Source: Polyangiaceae bacterium (GTDB lineage Bacteria; Myxococcota_A; Polyangia; Polyangiales; Polyangiaceae). From it: a DNA stretch of 64,000 nucleotides. The position numbers and the translations under genes are program-made. The notes under the pieces were generated by a model. The model searched no databases, was not told where the DNA came from, and saw nothing but the letters and a program-made list of their open reading frames with translations. Position 1 is the first letter of the stretch; the number at the start of each line of letters is the position of its first letter. Below are positions 35,244 to 43,748 of the stretch, one piece after another. The stretch is taken from the NCBI GenBank assembly GCA_015075635.1, contig JABTUA010000003.1, positions 1,364,001-1,428,000 of the forward strand, read 5' to 3'.

Positions 35244-36713
35244 ATGGACCCCATCGTCCGCATGTCCGCCACCGAGCTCGCCGGTCGCATCCGCACGAAG
35301 GAGCTCGGGCCGGTCGAGGTCGCAGAGGCGCACATCCGTCGCGTCGAGCAGGTGAATCCCGCCCTGAACGCGGTCGTCGCGGAGCGCTTCGACAAAGCCC
35401 TGGACGAGAGCCGCGCGGCCGAGGCGCGCTTGATGCGCACGCCGGCCGCGGAGCTACCGCCGCTCTTTGGCGTGCCCTGCACCATAAAGGACTTCTACGC
35501 CGTCGAGGGGCTGCCCCAGACCGGCGGGCTCTGGCTGCGCAAGGACGCCATCGCCACGGAGGACGCCGTGGTGGTGCGGCGCGTGCGCGACGCCGGCGCC
35601 ATCGTGCTCGGGGTGACCAACGTCCCGGAGGGTGGCCTCTGGCTCGAGAGCCACAACCGCGTCTACGGCCGGAGCAACAACCCGTGGGACCTCCGGCGCA
35701 CGCCAGGAGGCAGCAGCGGAGGAGAGGGCGCCATCGTCGCCGCCGGAGGCTCCGCGTTCGGCATGGGCTCCGACATCGGCGGCTCGATTCGCCTGCCCGC
35801 GGCGTTCTGCGGCGTCGCGGGTCACAAGCCCACCGGGCGCATGGTGCCGAGCACTGGGCACTGGCCGCCGCTCGAGGGAGCCCTCCGCGGCTATCTCGCC
35901 TGCGGCCCCATCGCACGTCGGGTGGACGACCTGATCGCGGTGTGGAAGCTCGTCGCTGGACCGGACGCGGCGGGCTTCACGCAGGCCTGGGAGCTCGGCG
36001 ATCCGGCGGCGGTGGACCTCACGGGTGTCAGCGTCTTCCCGCTGCACGAAGGCGGCGTGAAGGTGGAGCCCGCGCTCGGCGCGGCCCTCGATCGCTCTGC
36101 GCACCTGCTCGAACGACGCGGCGCGCGCATCGAGCGGCTGCGACCCGACCTGTTGCGCGAGGCCATCTGGGTCTGGGGCGCGATGATGTCGGCCGAAGAG
36201 GGCCCGAGCTACGCGGAGCTGGTCAGCGGCGATCGCGACATGTCCGTGCTGCGCGAGCTCATGAAGCTGCCCCTCGGCCGTTCCCGCCACACCGGGCCAG
36301 TCCTGGCGTTGATCCTGGGCGAGCGGTTGATGAAGCGCTTCCCCAGCAAGCAGAACCAACGCCTGCTCGAGCTCGGTAGGAGCCTGGGCCGTGAGATCGA
36401 GGACACGCTGGGCGACCGCGGCGTGATCCTGCACCCGCCGTATTCGCGCTCTGCGCCGCGGCACGGCGCGCCCCTGCTCCGGCCCCTGGATCCGGGGTTC
36501 ACCGCCATCTTCAACGTGCTCGAGCTGCCCGCGACGCAGGTGCCGACGGGGCTCGACTCGCGCGGGCTCCCGGTGGGCGTGCAGGTGGTCGGCGCGCGGG
36601 GCCGCGATCACCTGTGCCTGGCGGTAGCGAAGGCGCTGGAGGAAGAGCTGGGCGTCTTGACTCCCATCGACCCGCGCCCGGCCCACCACGCCGCGGCGGC
36701 GAGGAGAGGATAG
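35244..36713 (+). CDS. Amidase-signature-family hydrolase, FAAH-like
   Basis: 489 residues, full length. The Ser-cisSer-Lys triad is present: Lys82 in CTIKDFYAV, the cis-Ser in TPGGSSGGEGA (157/158), and nucleophile Ser181 in GSDIGGSIRLPAAFCGVAGHKPT. The GSSGGEGA and GSDIGGSIR forms are closer to the fatty-acid-amide-hydrolase branch than to GatA or acetamidases. It hydrolyses a carboxamide; the substrate is undetermined. No signal peptide. Spacing of 4 bp to the Nudix gene suggests cotranscription. Confidence 0.9.
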   Translation: MDPIVRMSATELAGRIRTKELGPVEVAEAHIRRVEQVNPALNAVVAERFDKALDESRAAEARLMRTPAAELPPLFGVPCTIKDFYAVEGLPQTGGLWLRKDAIATEDAVVVRRVRDAGAIVLGVTNVPEGGLWLESHNRVYGRSNNPWDLRRTPGGSSGGEGAIVAAGGSAFGMGSDIGGSIRLPAAFCGVAGHKPTGRMVPSTGHWPPLEGALRGYLACGPIARRVDDLIAVWKLVAGPDAAGFTQAWELGDPAAVDLTGVSVFPLHEGGVKVEPALGAALDRSAHLLERRGARIERLRPDLLREAIWVWGAMMSAEEGPSYAELVSGDRDMSVLRELMKLPLGRSRHTGPVLALILGERLMKRFPSKQNQRLLELGRSLGREIEDTLGDRGVILHPPYSRSAPRHGAPLLRPLDPGFTAIFNVLELPATQVPTGLDSRGLPVGVQVVGARGRDHLCLAVAKALEEELGVLTPIDPRPAHHAAAARRG

Positions 36714-36765
36714 GAGCGCAGCAGCGGGCTGCGAAGGCCGCTCGACCCACTCGCGCGGCTCGCCC

Positions 36766-37557
36766 TCACCGGTTCTTCTTGTGCCTCGCGATCACCAGGA
36801 AGCTCAGTGCCTCGCTCTCGTCCGGCAATACGTAGTCCAGAGCTCGGGACGAGCCGCTCACCAGCGCCATGGCCGGCACCACCCACGGCACCGCCCAGAA
36901 CCGCATCGAGTCCGTCGTCTGGCGCTCGTGGCCGAGCTTGCCCAGAGCCTGCCCGACCCCTTGCAGCCGCGCCACCCGGAACGCCAGAAACGAGTTGAGC
37001 TTGTGCCCGAGCACGCTCCACAGGCTGCCTTGGGCCGTGATCTCGGAGATCTCCAGCCCGGCCTGGTCCAGCATGTCGCGGAGGCCGTGGGGGGTGAAGC
37101 GGAAGTAGTCGTGTGGCTCCTCGTGGAGCCGGAACGAAAACGGCGCGCTCACGATCAGGATCCCGTCTGGGCGCAGGACGCGCGCCATCTCGTGGACCAG
37201 TGCCTGCGGCTTGGGCGTGTGCTCGAGCACCTGGATGTTCAGTAGCGTGTCGAAGCTCGCGTCGTCGAACGGGATCGTCACCCCGTCGTAGTAGACGTCG
37301 GGTCGCGACTCGTGGGACGCCGAGCTGGTCTCGGCAAAGGTCGCCTCGTGCTCGAGGCCGATGTATTCGTTCACGAACGGGCTGAAGATCTTCTGGTACG
37401 GCTTCTGTCCGCAGCCCACGTCCAAGAGCCGCCCCCGCGCGCGCGGAGCGACCTCCGCGAGCTGCCGGACCATGATGGCCCACTGCAGATCGACGAACGA
37501 GGAGAGCTGGCGGAGAGCCCAATTCACCCCGGGCAGGGTCAAGAGGCGTTTGGACAT
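36766..37557 (-). CDS. Class I SAM-dependent methyltransferase
   Basis: 263 residues from ATG 37557. The SAM motif I is RLLDVGCGQKPYQ (about 43-55), then DGVTIPFDDASFDTLLNIQVLEHTPKP, and EMARVLRPDGILIVSAPF as motif post-III. The following HEEPHDYFRFTPHGL pattern is common in methyltransferases associated with polysaccharide or glycan genes, though none is adjacent here. The C-terminal region has amphipathic or hydrophobic stretches (WAVPWVVPAMALVSG) that could touch the membrane. Substrate unknown. Confidence 0.85.
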   Translation of the reverse strand: MSKRLLTLPGVNWALRQLSSFVDLQWAIMVRQLAEVAPRARGRLLDVGCGQKPYQKIFSPFVNEYIGLEHEATFAETSSASHESRPDVYYDGVTIPFDDASFDTLLNIQVLEHTPKPQALVHEMARVLRPDGILIVSAPFSFRLHEEPHDYFRFTPHGLRDMLDQAGLEISEITAQGSLWSVLGHKLNSFLAFRVARLQGVGQALGKLGHERQTTDSMRFWAVPWVVPAMALVSGSSRALDYVLPDESEALSFLVIARHKKNR

Positions 37558-37736
37558 TCGCTGATTGGTCGTTTCATCATCGGCGACAAGCGACGACCGG
37601 CGCCAGGGGATTTTATGGCGGGGAAGGAGCTCGGTGAGTGTGACCGGGCTGCGCTGACCCGGATTGTCGACCGTCGCGGCAGCCGTCGCTCGGACCGAGG
37701 CCGAGAGCGTCGTCGGCCGTGCTCGCGCGTCCGCAG

Positions 37737-38519
37737 TCAGGGCCGTTCGAGCTCTTCCCGCAAGAGCTCGAAGTAGCGGGTCCGGAGCGGCGCCGGGATT
37801 CGGTGCCCCACTGCCGGGAAGGTCTCGAGCCGGGCGTCGAAGCCGCGCGCGTGGAGCGCGTCCACGCCGGCGCGGGTGGGCGCGAGCGGGACCAGGTCGT
37901 CGGTCTCGCCGTGCAGCGCGATGATGCGCACAGCCGGTCGCCCGGCGTCGAGCCCTGGCCAGAGCGGCGGCGGAAGGACGCCACCGATGGGGAGCGCCGC
38001 GCGCACGCGCCCCGGGTGCCGCGCGGCGATGGCGAAGCTCAGCATGCCGCCCTGGGAGAACCCCGTGACGATGGGCTTGCCCTTGGAGGGATGCCGTGCC
38101 TCGAGCACGCCCAGCATCGTCACCACGCGTTCGGCCGCCGTCGCGATGCCCCGCGAGCGCAGCTCGTCGCCGTCGTTGGCCCGAAACGGAAACCACGAAA
38201 AGCCATCGCCCCAGGGATCCGGCGCGCGCAAGAGCACGATGCGAGCTTTGCCTGCGAACCCAGCGTACAGCTCGCCGAAGGCCTCCGGTCGATCGCCGAG
38301 GCCGTGCATCGCGACGAGCAGCGGCAACGGCTCGTTCGCCCTCGCCCCGCCGCTGCTGCGCTCGAGGTATTCGAGCGGCGCGGGCTGCGCTGCGGGCTTT
38401 GCAGCGCTCGCGGCTGGGGCCGGGCTGGGCGCAGGCGCGCTCGAGTTGCACGCGCAGGCGATCCCCGAAAGCAGGAAGAGGAAGACCGGGGGGATTTGCG
38501 CGAGCCGGGGGAGCCGCAT
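37737..38519 (-). CDS. Alpha/beta hydrolase lipoprotein (phospholipase/carboxylesterase type)
   Basis: 260 residues. The lipoprotein signal ends ACAC, with a Pro/Ala linker. The hydrolase part has LLVAMHGLGDRPEAF, the elbow IVTGFSQGGMLSFA (Ser near 157), Asp in ALHGETDDLVP and His in FPAVGHRIP. The family cleaves esters of lysophospholipids or other acyl esters, and the protein should be surface- or periplasm-anchored. The 179 bp upstream of the neighbouring methyltransferase start hold nothing recognised. It diverges from the LNS2 lipoprotein gene. Confidence 0.86.
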   Translation of the reverse strand: MRLPRLAQIPPVFLFLLSGIACACNSSAPAPSPAPAASAAKPAAQPAPLEYLERSSGGARANEPLPLLVAMHGLGDRPEAFGELYAGFAGKARIVLLRAPDPWGDGFSWFPFRANDGDELRSRGIATAAERVVTMLGVLEARHPSKGKPIVTGFSQGGMLSFAIAARHPGRVRAALPIGGVLPPPLWPGLDAGRPAVRIIALHGETDDLVPLAPTRAGVDALHARGFDARLETFPAVGHRIPAPLRTRYFELLREELERP

Positions 38520-38566
38520 GGTGCCGCCGGCTATTTTGGGCTAATCTCGCGTTTCTTGCTCGGGAG

Positions 38567-39784
38567 ATGATGCTGGTGCGCTCTGTGCTTGGGATGCTGG
38601 TACTGGCGCCGCTGCTGCTCGGCATGGCGTGCGGCGGCGCGGACTCCGAAGAGCCCGGCTACAGCGGCGGCGGGAGCGGCGTGGGCGCCACCGGCCAGAC
38701 CGGCGGAGCGGGCAGCGGAGGTCTGCCGTCCGGCGGCGCGGGCGGCGGCACCGGAGCGATGCCCTCCGGGGGCACCAGCGGGGGCGGGGGCAGCGCGGGC
38801 GCAGCGGGTGGTGCGGCCGGAAGCGGTGGCGCGTCGATGGCGGACTGCGTTCCGATGCCAGCGTGCGACGCGGCGCTGCCCGCGTTCAGCAAGCGGCCGT
38901 GGAAGCACTCGACGGTGAGCCCGATCATCGTAGCCACCGGGTTCGCCAACCACCGCGGTCGCGACTTGATCCTCCAGCCGGGCATGCCCCAGTGGGTGCT
39001 CGGCAAGATCGCCTACGGCGTCACGGACAAGGACCTCAAGGACGAGGAGGTCGACATCTGGCTGAACCGCGACTGTGGCTCGGGCTGGGAGAAGCTCGGA
39101 ACCGCGGTCACGACCCAAGATGGCCAGCACCCGACGGTGGAGGGCGCCGACGACACCGGCGGCCGCATCTACTTCCAGATCCCGGCGTCGAAGGCCCTCG
39201 GTATCGGACGCCACCGCATCCACATGGTGGTCGCCGGTGATCTGTCCGGCGCCGAGCAGTACATCGAGGTCGTCCCGCCGGGCACCGTGTATTTCGTCAC
39301 CGACGTGGACGGCACGCTCACCAGCAAGGAGACCGAGGAGTACTCGGCCATCCTCACCGGCGCCGTGTCGGACGCGAATCCCGACGCCGGCAAGGCGCTG
39401 ACTCTCTTGGCGCAGAAGGGCTACCGGCCGTTCTACCTGACCGCACGCCCGGAGTTCCTGGTGGGGCGCACCCGCGAGTTCCTCGACGTCAAGGGGTTCC
39501 CCCTCGGGGTCGTGCACACCACCTTCGCGCTCGGTGCCACGGGTGGCGCTGCCGTCAGCTTCAAGAAGGCGGAGCTCGACGAGCTCAAAGGGCGCGGCTT
39601 CGTCGCGGCCTACGCCTTCGGCAACACCGACTCGGACGCCGACGCCTTCTTCCTGGCGAACATCGAGCCGGCCACCCACCGCATCTTCTTCCAGTACACG
39701 GACGCCGCCCACGGCGGCCGGCGCATCGAGGCCTACACGGAGCTCTTGGGCGAGTTCGGCGCGCTCGGCAAGCCCTGCAAGTAG
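38567..39784 (+). CDS. Gly-stalk lipoprotein with an LNS2/HAD-like phosphatase domain
   Basis: 405 residues. The lipobox is LGMAC (Cys22), then a Gly/Ser/Ala stalk to about residue 90. A beta-rich domain follows (about 100-235). The C-terminal domain begins YFVTDVDGTLTSKE, giving the DxDxT catalytic motif (Asp246, Asp248, Thr250). It continues GYRPFYLTARPEF and YAFGNTDSDADAFF, matching the LNS2 domain of lipins and Smp2 and the related HAD phosphatases acting on phosphatidate-like lipids. A surface-anchored lipid phosphatase is the best reading. The start could be ATG 38570. Confidence 0.8.
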   Translation: MMLVRSVLGMLVLAPLLLGMACGGADSEEPGYSGGGSGVGATGQTGGAGSGGLPSGGAGGGTGAMPSGGTSGGGGSAGAAGGAAGSGGASMADCVPMPACDAALPAFSKRPWKHSTVSPIIVATGFANHRGRDLILQPGMPQWVLGKIAYGVTDKDLKDEEVDIWLNRDCGSGWEKLGTAVTTQDGQHPTVEGADDTGGRIYFQIPASKALGIGRHRIHMVVAGDLSGAEQYIEVVPPGTVYFVTDVDGTLTSKETEEYSAILTGAVSDANPDAGKALTLLAQKGYRPFYLTARPEFLVGRTREFLDVKGFPLGVVHTTFALGATGGAAVSFKKAELDELKGRGFVAAYAFGNTDSDADAFFLANIEPATHRIFFQYTDAAHGGRRIEAYTELLGEFGALGKPCK

Positions 39785-39833
39785 TGCGCGGCTCGCCAAG
39801 CCGGGAGCCCGGCATTACGTTGCCCCTCGGTTC

Positions 39834-40946
39834 ATGAAGCTCTCCTGGCGCATCGCGACCGTGCGCGGCATCGCCATCCGGGTGCACGTCACGTTCTTGT
39901 TCATCGTGGCGCTCGGGGCTCTGGAGTGGGGGCTCTCCCACGGCGCGGTCGGCTTCGCGTTCGGAGCGCTGCTCGTGTGCCTGCTGTTCGCCTGCGTCGC
40001 GCTGCACGAGCTCGGGCACAGCCTGGTGGCGCAGCGCCTTGGCGTCAGCGTCCGCGAGATCCTGCTGCTCCCGATCGGCGGCGTCGCGCGCCTGGGTCGC
40101 GAGCCCAAGACGGCGCTGCACGAGCTGCTCATCGCCGTGGCAGGTCCGCTGGTCAACGTGGTGTTGGCTGGGCTCTTGATCGGAGCCAGCCTGCTCTTCG
40201 CCGGAACCAGCTGGTTCTCGGGCGGCGGCTTCATGAAGGCGCTGATGGCGCCGCCCGCGCCAGCGACCCTCCTGGCCGCGCTGATCGCCGCCAACGTCGC
40301 GCTCGCGGTGTTCAACATGATCCCGGCGCTGCCCATGGACGGCGGGCGCGTCTTTCGCGCCATCCTCAGCTTCTTCTTCGGCAAGCTGCGCGCTACCAGC
40401 ATCGCGGCGACCGTGGGGCAGCTCCTGGCGGCGACCCTGGCCGCGATCGGCCTGATGAGCGCGAACCTGATCCTGGTGTTCATCGGCATCTTCGTCTTCC
40501 TGGGGGCGGCGCAGGAGCGCGTGACGGCGAAGACCATGGCGTCGCTCACGGGCCTGTCCGCCGGGGACGCGGTCGATCCCCGCGCGCTCACGCTCGAGCC
40601 CGGTGACATGCTCGCGGGCGCCATGCAGTACGCGCTGCGTTCATCACAGCCGCACTACGCCGTCGTGCTGGGCGATCGCGTCGTGGGAACCCTCGGTCGC
40701 GAGGAGATCCTGGACGCCGTGCGGCGCCAAGGCCCGTTGACCTTCGTCGCGGGGGTCATGAACCGAGACGTCGAAGAGGTGGCCTCGGCCGAACCGCTCT
40801 CGGAGGTCCGATCGCGGCTGATCGAGCGCGGCGGCCGGCCGCTGTGCGTGCGCGCGCCGGAGGGATTGATTGGCCTGATTGGCCTGGAAGACGTGGCCCG
40901 GGCGGCGACGATGGCCGACCTCTTGCACCACTTTCCCGCGCGCTAG
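39834..40946 (+). CDS. Site-2-protease-family (M50) intramembrane metalloprotease with CBS pair
   Basis: 370 residues. Six or so membrane segments carry the zinc site HELGH (His58, Glu59, His62) and Asp169 in NMIPALPMDGGR. The C-terminal part, about 235-370, has two CBS-like repeats (AVVLGDRVVGTLGREEIL, PLCVRAPEGLIGLIGLEDV). This is the SpoIVFB-like group with CBS domains, which cleaves membrane substrates such as anti-sigma factors and may be regulated by adenine nucleotides. A substrate among the membrane sigma or anti-sigma proteins in this window is possible but unsupported. Confidence 0.9.
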   Translation: MKLSWRIATVRGIAIRVHVTFLFIVALGALEWGLSHGAVGFAFGALLVCLLFACVALHELGHSLVAQRLGVSVREILLLPIGGVARLGREPKTALHELLIAVAGPLVNVVLAGLLIGASLLFAGTSWFSGGGFMKALMAPPAPATLLAALIAANVALAVFNMIPALPMDGGRVFRAILSFFFGKLRATSIAATVGQLLAATLAAIGLMSANLILVFIGIFVFLGAAQERVTAKTMASLTGLSAGDAVDPRALTLEPGDMLAGAMQYALRSSQPHYAVVLGDRVVGTLGREEILDAVRRQGPLTFVAGVMNRDVEEVASAEPLSEVRSRLIERGGRPLCVRAPEGLIGLIGLEDVARAATMADLLHHFPAR

Positions 40947-41020
40947 GGGGGTGTCCCTGATTCCCGCTCCGCTGACCGCAGCGAACGCCACGCGACGTTT
41001 CCGGTCCGTCGAAACAGCCG

Positions 41021-41085
41021 CCGCCGGCCCCGGCCGGCCTTCGCACTCGCGTCCCAGTGGCGGAACGTGATCTGATCATGGCAAG
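41021..41085 (-). repeat. Partial copy of the dispersed intergenic repeat
   Basis: Read on the minus strand from 41085, CTTGCCATGATCAGATCACG then CCGCCACTG-G--CGAG and GGGGCCGGCG align with the start of the copies at 2580 and 46160. Similarity is limited to about 60 bp and is lower than between the other two, so this is a tentative third member. It lies in the gene-free 183 bp between the protease and the next lipoprotein. Confidence 0.35.
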
Positions 41086-41129
41086 ACTGCTCGGGTGATC
41101 CCGGGCGCCCCTCTGCTAGACTGTTCGTC

Positions 41130-42131
41130 GTGCGACGTTCGATCTCGGGGCTGGCGGTGTTCCTCGCGGTGGCCACGGCGTGCGCGTCCGATGACGGCGT
41201 CGCCGCGGATCCGGCGCCGAGTTGCACGCCCGGCAAGCAGGAGGACTGCCCCTGCCCGGGAGGTGGCAAAGGCGTGCAGGTGTGCGGCGCCGACGGCACG
41301 TCCTGGGGCGCGTGTACCGGCTGTGCCTCGGGCAGCGGCGGCGCTTCCGGCAGCGGCGGCTCCCCGTCCGGGGGCAGCGCGGGAGCAACTGGCGGCGCGG
41401 GCGGTGCGGGCGGCGCGAGCGGGAGCGGAGGCGGCGGCGCGACTGGCCCGTTCTCGCTGACCGACTCGCTGAAGGACGGCAGCCCCAAGGGCACCGCGGT
41501 GGGCGGCACCTACGGCTCGAACGGCTGGACGGTCACCGCCAAGACGGATCGCATCTGGTACGCGCTGCCGCGTCTGGTGCAGGGCTCCATCGAGTTCACG
41601 GTGGCGGGCATCACCACCGCGAACCTCACCCTCGCCGATCACGAGATCTTCAGCCTCTACGACGCCGGGTACGGCATCACCGAGCCCATCAACTACAACC
41701 CCGAGTTCCGGGACAACCACTACAAGCAGCTGATCCGCATCTACGGACAGCAGGTGCCGGATCGCCTGGGCGAGCAGAAGTTCATCATGCTCATGTGCCC
41801 CGACGGTGCGCCGGGATACGGCACATGCAAGTGTGCCAAGAGCTTCTACGACGGTGACGGCTGGTGGGGCGGCAACCCGACCTGGGACGGCTCGCCGAGC
41901 AAGATCAAGGTGACCTGGGGCAACGGCAAGGCCACCTACGCTCGCGACGGAGTGGACGTCTGGACCAACGACTACTCGCAGACCGGCCTGGTCTTCGGCC
42001 CGTCGGAGCTGCACTTCACCATCGGCTGCGCTCGGCACGACGCCATCGGCGACGCCGGCATGCCCATCGGCGCCACCTTCAGCGACGTGGTGGTGCAGGG
42101 CACGATGGGCCCCGCATCCACCTGCAATTGA
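41130..42131 (+). CDS. Gly-stalk lipoprotein with a concanavalin/LamG-like domain
   Basis: 333 residues starting at GTG 41130. The lipobox is ATAC (Cys18), followed by a Cys-rich segment (CTPGKQEDCPCPGGG, VCGADGTSWGACTGC), which is a common module in myxobacterial lipoproteins. A Gly/Ser stalk follows to about residue 107. The rest looks like a jelly-roll lectin-type domain (GSIEFTVAGITTANLTLADHEIFSLYDAG, KIKVTWGNGKATYARDGVDVW). It probably binds sugars or other surface ligands. It is convergent with a second stalk lipoprotein; their stop codons are adjacent. Confidence 0.78.
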   Translation: MRRSISGLAVFLAVATACASDDGVAADPAPSCTPGKQEDCPCPGGGKGVQVCGADGTSWGACTGCASGSGGASGSGGSPSGGSAGATGGAGGAGGASGSGGGGATGPFSLTDSLKDGSPKGTAVGGTYGSNGWTVTAKTDRIWYALPRLVQGSIEFTVAGITTANLTLADHEIFSLYDAGYGITEPINYNPEFRDNHYKQLIRIYGQQVPDRLGEQKFIMLMCPDGAPGYGTCKCAKSFYDGDGWWGGNPTWDGSPSKIKVTWGNGKATYARDGVDVWTNDYSQTGLVFGPSELHFTIGCARHDAIGDAGMPIGATFSDVVVQGTMGPASTCN

Positions 42132-43166
42132 TCAGCCCGTGGGCGGGACGACCTTGTCGTAGATCTTGAAGTCGTCGAAGTCGCCCATGGCGTGATCGGT
42201 GGAGTTACAGCCGAGGTTGCCGATGTACATGTTCAGCGGCGACGGGGGCGCCGAGGTCGGGAAGGTCTTGGTGGCCTGCGCTTTCTGTTGTCCGTCCAGG
42301 TAGATGGTAACGGTGATCTGGCCGCTGTTCTCCTGCCAGGTGACGGTGATCCGCGTCCACTGGTCCTTCACGAAGGTCAGGCTGGCGTTGTCCACCGTCG
42401 CGATGGGCGTACCGGGCATGCCGAAGGTGAGGCCTTGCTCCGGGCTCGCGGTCTTCAAGAGCTGCATGTACGTATTGGTCAACGAGAAAAGCTTGTGAGC
42501 GAGGCCGTCGTTCTTCTCGAACCTGGGTCGGAAGAAGAAGTCCAGCGTGCCCGACTTGGGATCGATGTTCCCGCTGGCGGCGTACTTCACGCAGTCGCTG
42601 CTGTGGTCCACGACGAACACGCCCGCGCAGGGCCCGGGCGAGGTGAAGGTCCCCACGACGTAGCCCGCCTGCGGAGCCTTCATGAACGCGGGGGTCTGCG
42701 CGGCGCCCTGATTGTCCAGAGTCGTGTGCAAGAGCAGCGCGCCCTGGTTCGCCGAGGGGACGCCGCAGCTCGCGACGTTCCCGCCAGAGCCGCCGGAGCC
42801 GCCGCTGGCGCCACCGGAGCCGCCACTGGCGCCACCGGAGCCACCGCTCGCGCCACCGGAGCCACCGCTGCCCGAGGAGCCGCCGCTGGCGCCACCGGAG
42901 CCGCCACTGGCGCCACCGGAGCCACCGCTCGCGCCACCGGAGCCGCCGCTGCCCGAGGAGCCGCCGCTCGCGCCACCGGAGCCGCCGCTGCCCGAGGAGC
43001 CGCCCGCGCCCGAGCTGGCGCCTGACCCCGCGCTGCCACCCGCCGACGATCCGCCGCTCGCGGTCGCGCCCGCGCCGCCGGTTCCGTTGCTCGCGAACTC
43101 TTCGCCCCCGCACGCGATCACCGAGCCGAAGATCGCAGCGCCCCAGGCCAGCCGATATCCTCCCAT
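42132..43166 (-). CDS. Gly-stalk lipoprotein with a LamG/concanavalin-like domain and long repeat stalk
   Basis: 344 residues. The lipobox is VIAC (Cys19), then a stalk of about 90 residues built from GGSGGAS units (residues about 25-125). The C-terminal domain of about 215 residues reads as LamG: SGTLDFFFRPRFEKNDGLAHKLFS, WTRITVTWQENSGQITVTIYLDGQ, NMYIGNLGCN, MGDFDDFKIYD. Such domains usually bind glycans. The stalk DNA is a higher-order tandem repeat. It is convergent with the preceding stalk lipoprotein and divergent from an NTF2-like gene. Confidence 0.8.
   Translation of the reverse strand: MGGYRLAWGAAIFGSVIACGGEEFASNGTGGAGATASGGSSAGGSAGSGASSGAGGSSGSGGSGGASGGSSGSGGSGGASGGSGGASGGSGGASGGSSGSGGSGGASGGSGGASGGSGGASGGSGGSGGNVASCGVPSANQGALLLHTTLDNQGAAQTPAFMKAPQAGYVVGTFTSPGPCAGVFVVDHSSDCVKYAASGNIDPKSGTLDFFFRPRFEKNDGLAHKLFSLTNTYMQLLKTASPEQGLTFGMPGTPIATVDNASLTFVKDQWTRITVTWQENSGQITVTIYLDGQQKAQATKTFPTSAPPSPLNMYIGNLGCNSTDHAMGDFDDFKIYDKVVPPTG
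42796..42996. repeat. 81-bp higher-order tandem repeat encoding the GGSGGAS stalk
   Basis: GAGCCGCCGCTGGCGCCACC and its continuation recur with an 81-bp period: units at 42796-42876 and 42877-42957, and a partial 39-bp unit at 42958-42996. Each 81-bp unit is itself made of near-identical 18-bp blocks separated by GCCCGAGGA. It encodes 27-residue stalk periods. The array is likely to vary in copy number between strains. Confidence 0.8.
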
Positions 43167-43215
43167 GCAAGCAAGGCTAGCACGGCGCGCGCCATCGGCA
43201 GTACCGTCGCCGTCG

Positions 43216-43683
43216 ATGCACGAGAACGAAGCGTTGATTCGCAGGTTCTATGCGGCCTTCGCGCGCTCGGACGGCGAGGGGATGGTGGCCTGCTACGCGA
43301 GCGACGTCGCCTTCTCCGATCCCGTGTTTCCGGACCTGAAAGGTGCACGCGCGGCGGGCATGTGGCGCATGCTCACCCAGCAAGCCACCGACCTCGAGAT
43401 CGAGGCCTCCGGGATCACCGCCGACGACCATAGCGGCCGCGCGCACTGGGAAGCGCGTTACACGTTCTCGGCCACCGGTCGCCGCGTGCACAACGTGATC
43501 GATGCGCGCTTCGTGCTGCGCGACGGCTTGATCGTACGTCATGACGACGAGTTCGACTTCTGGCGTTGGTCCCGCCAAGCGCTCGGTGTGCCAGGCCTGC
43601 TCCTGGGCTGGACGCCGCTGGTCAGGAACAAAGTGCGAGCCCAGGCCGGGAAGGCCCTGGATCGCTTCCTGGCGAAGGCGTGA
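43216..43683 (+). CDS. NTF2-like (SnoaL-type) protein
   Basis: 155 residues: ENEALIRRFYAAFARSDGEGMVACYASDVAFSDPVFPDLKG at the start, then the expected curved-sheet strands (SGRAHWEARYTF, HNVIDARFVLRDGLIVRHDDEFDFWRW). The fold covers polyketide cyclases, isomerases and small-molecule binders. The C-terminal GWTPLVRNKVRAQAGKALDRFL is as in bacterial stand-alone members. ATG 43216 gives the standard start; the strand-opposite repeat just upstream happens to be open in this frame but is not part of the gene. Confidence 0.87.
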   Translation: MHENEALIRRFYAAFARSDGEGMVACYASDVAFSDPVFPDLKGARAAGMWRMLTQQATDLEIEASGITADDHSGRAHWEARYTFSATGRRVHNVIDARFVLRDGLIVRHDDEFDFWRWSRQALGVPGLLLGWTPLVRNKVRAQAGKALDRFLAKA

Positions 43684-43748
43684 GCAGGTTGAACTGGACG
43701 AGGCGCTCGTTCTAAGGTCCCGCCCGGCCAGGGAGGGCCGGGCGGCGC

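Noticed and set aside
42712..43215. Long open frame on the plus strand reading PPEPPLAPPEPP repeats
   Set aside because: It is the complement of the GGSGGAS stalk repeat in the minus-strand lipoprotein; the real gene in this frame starts at ATG 43216 with a clean NTF2-like domain.
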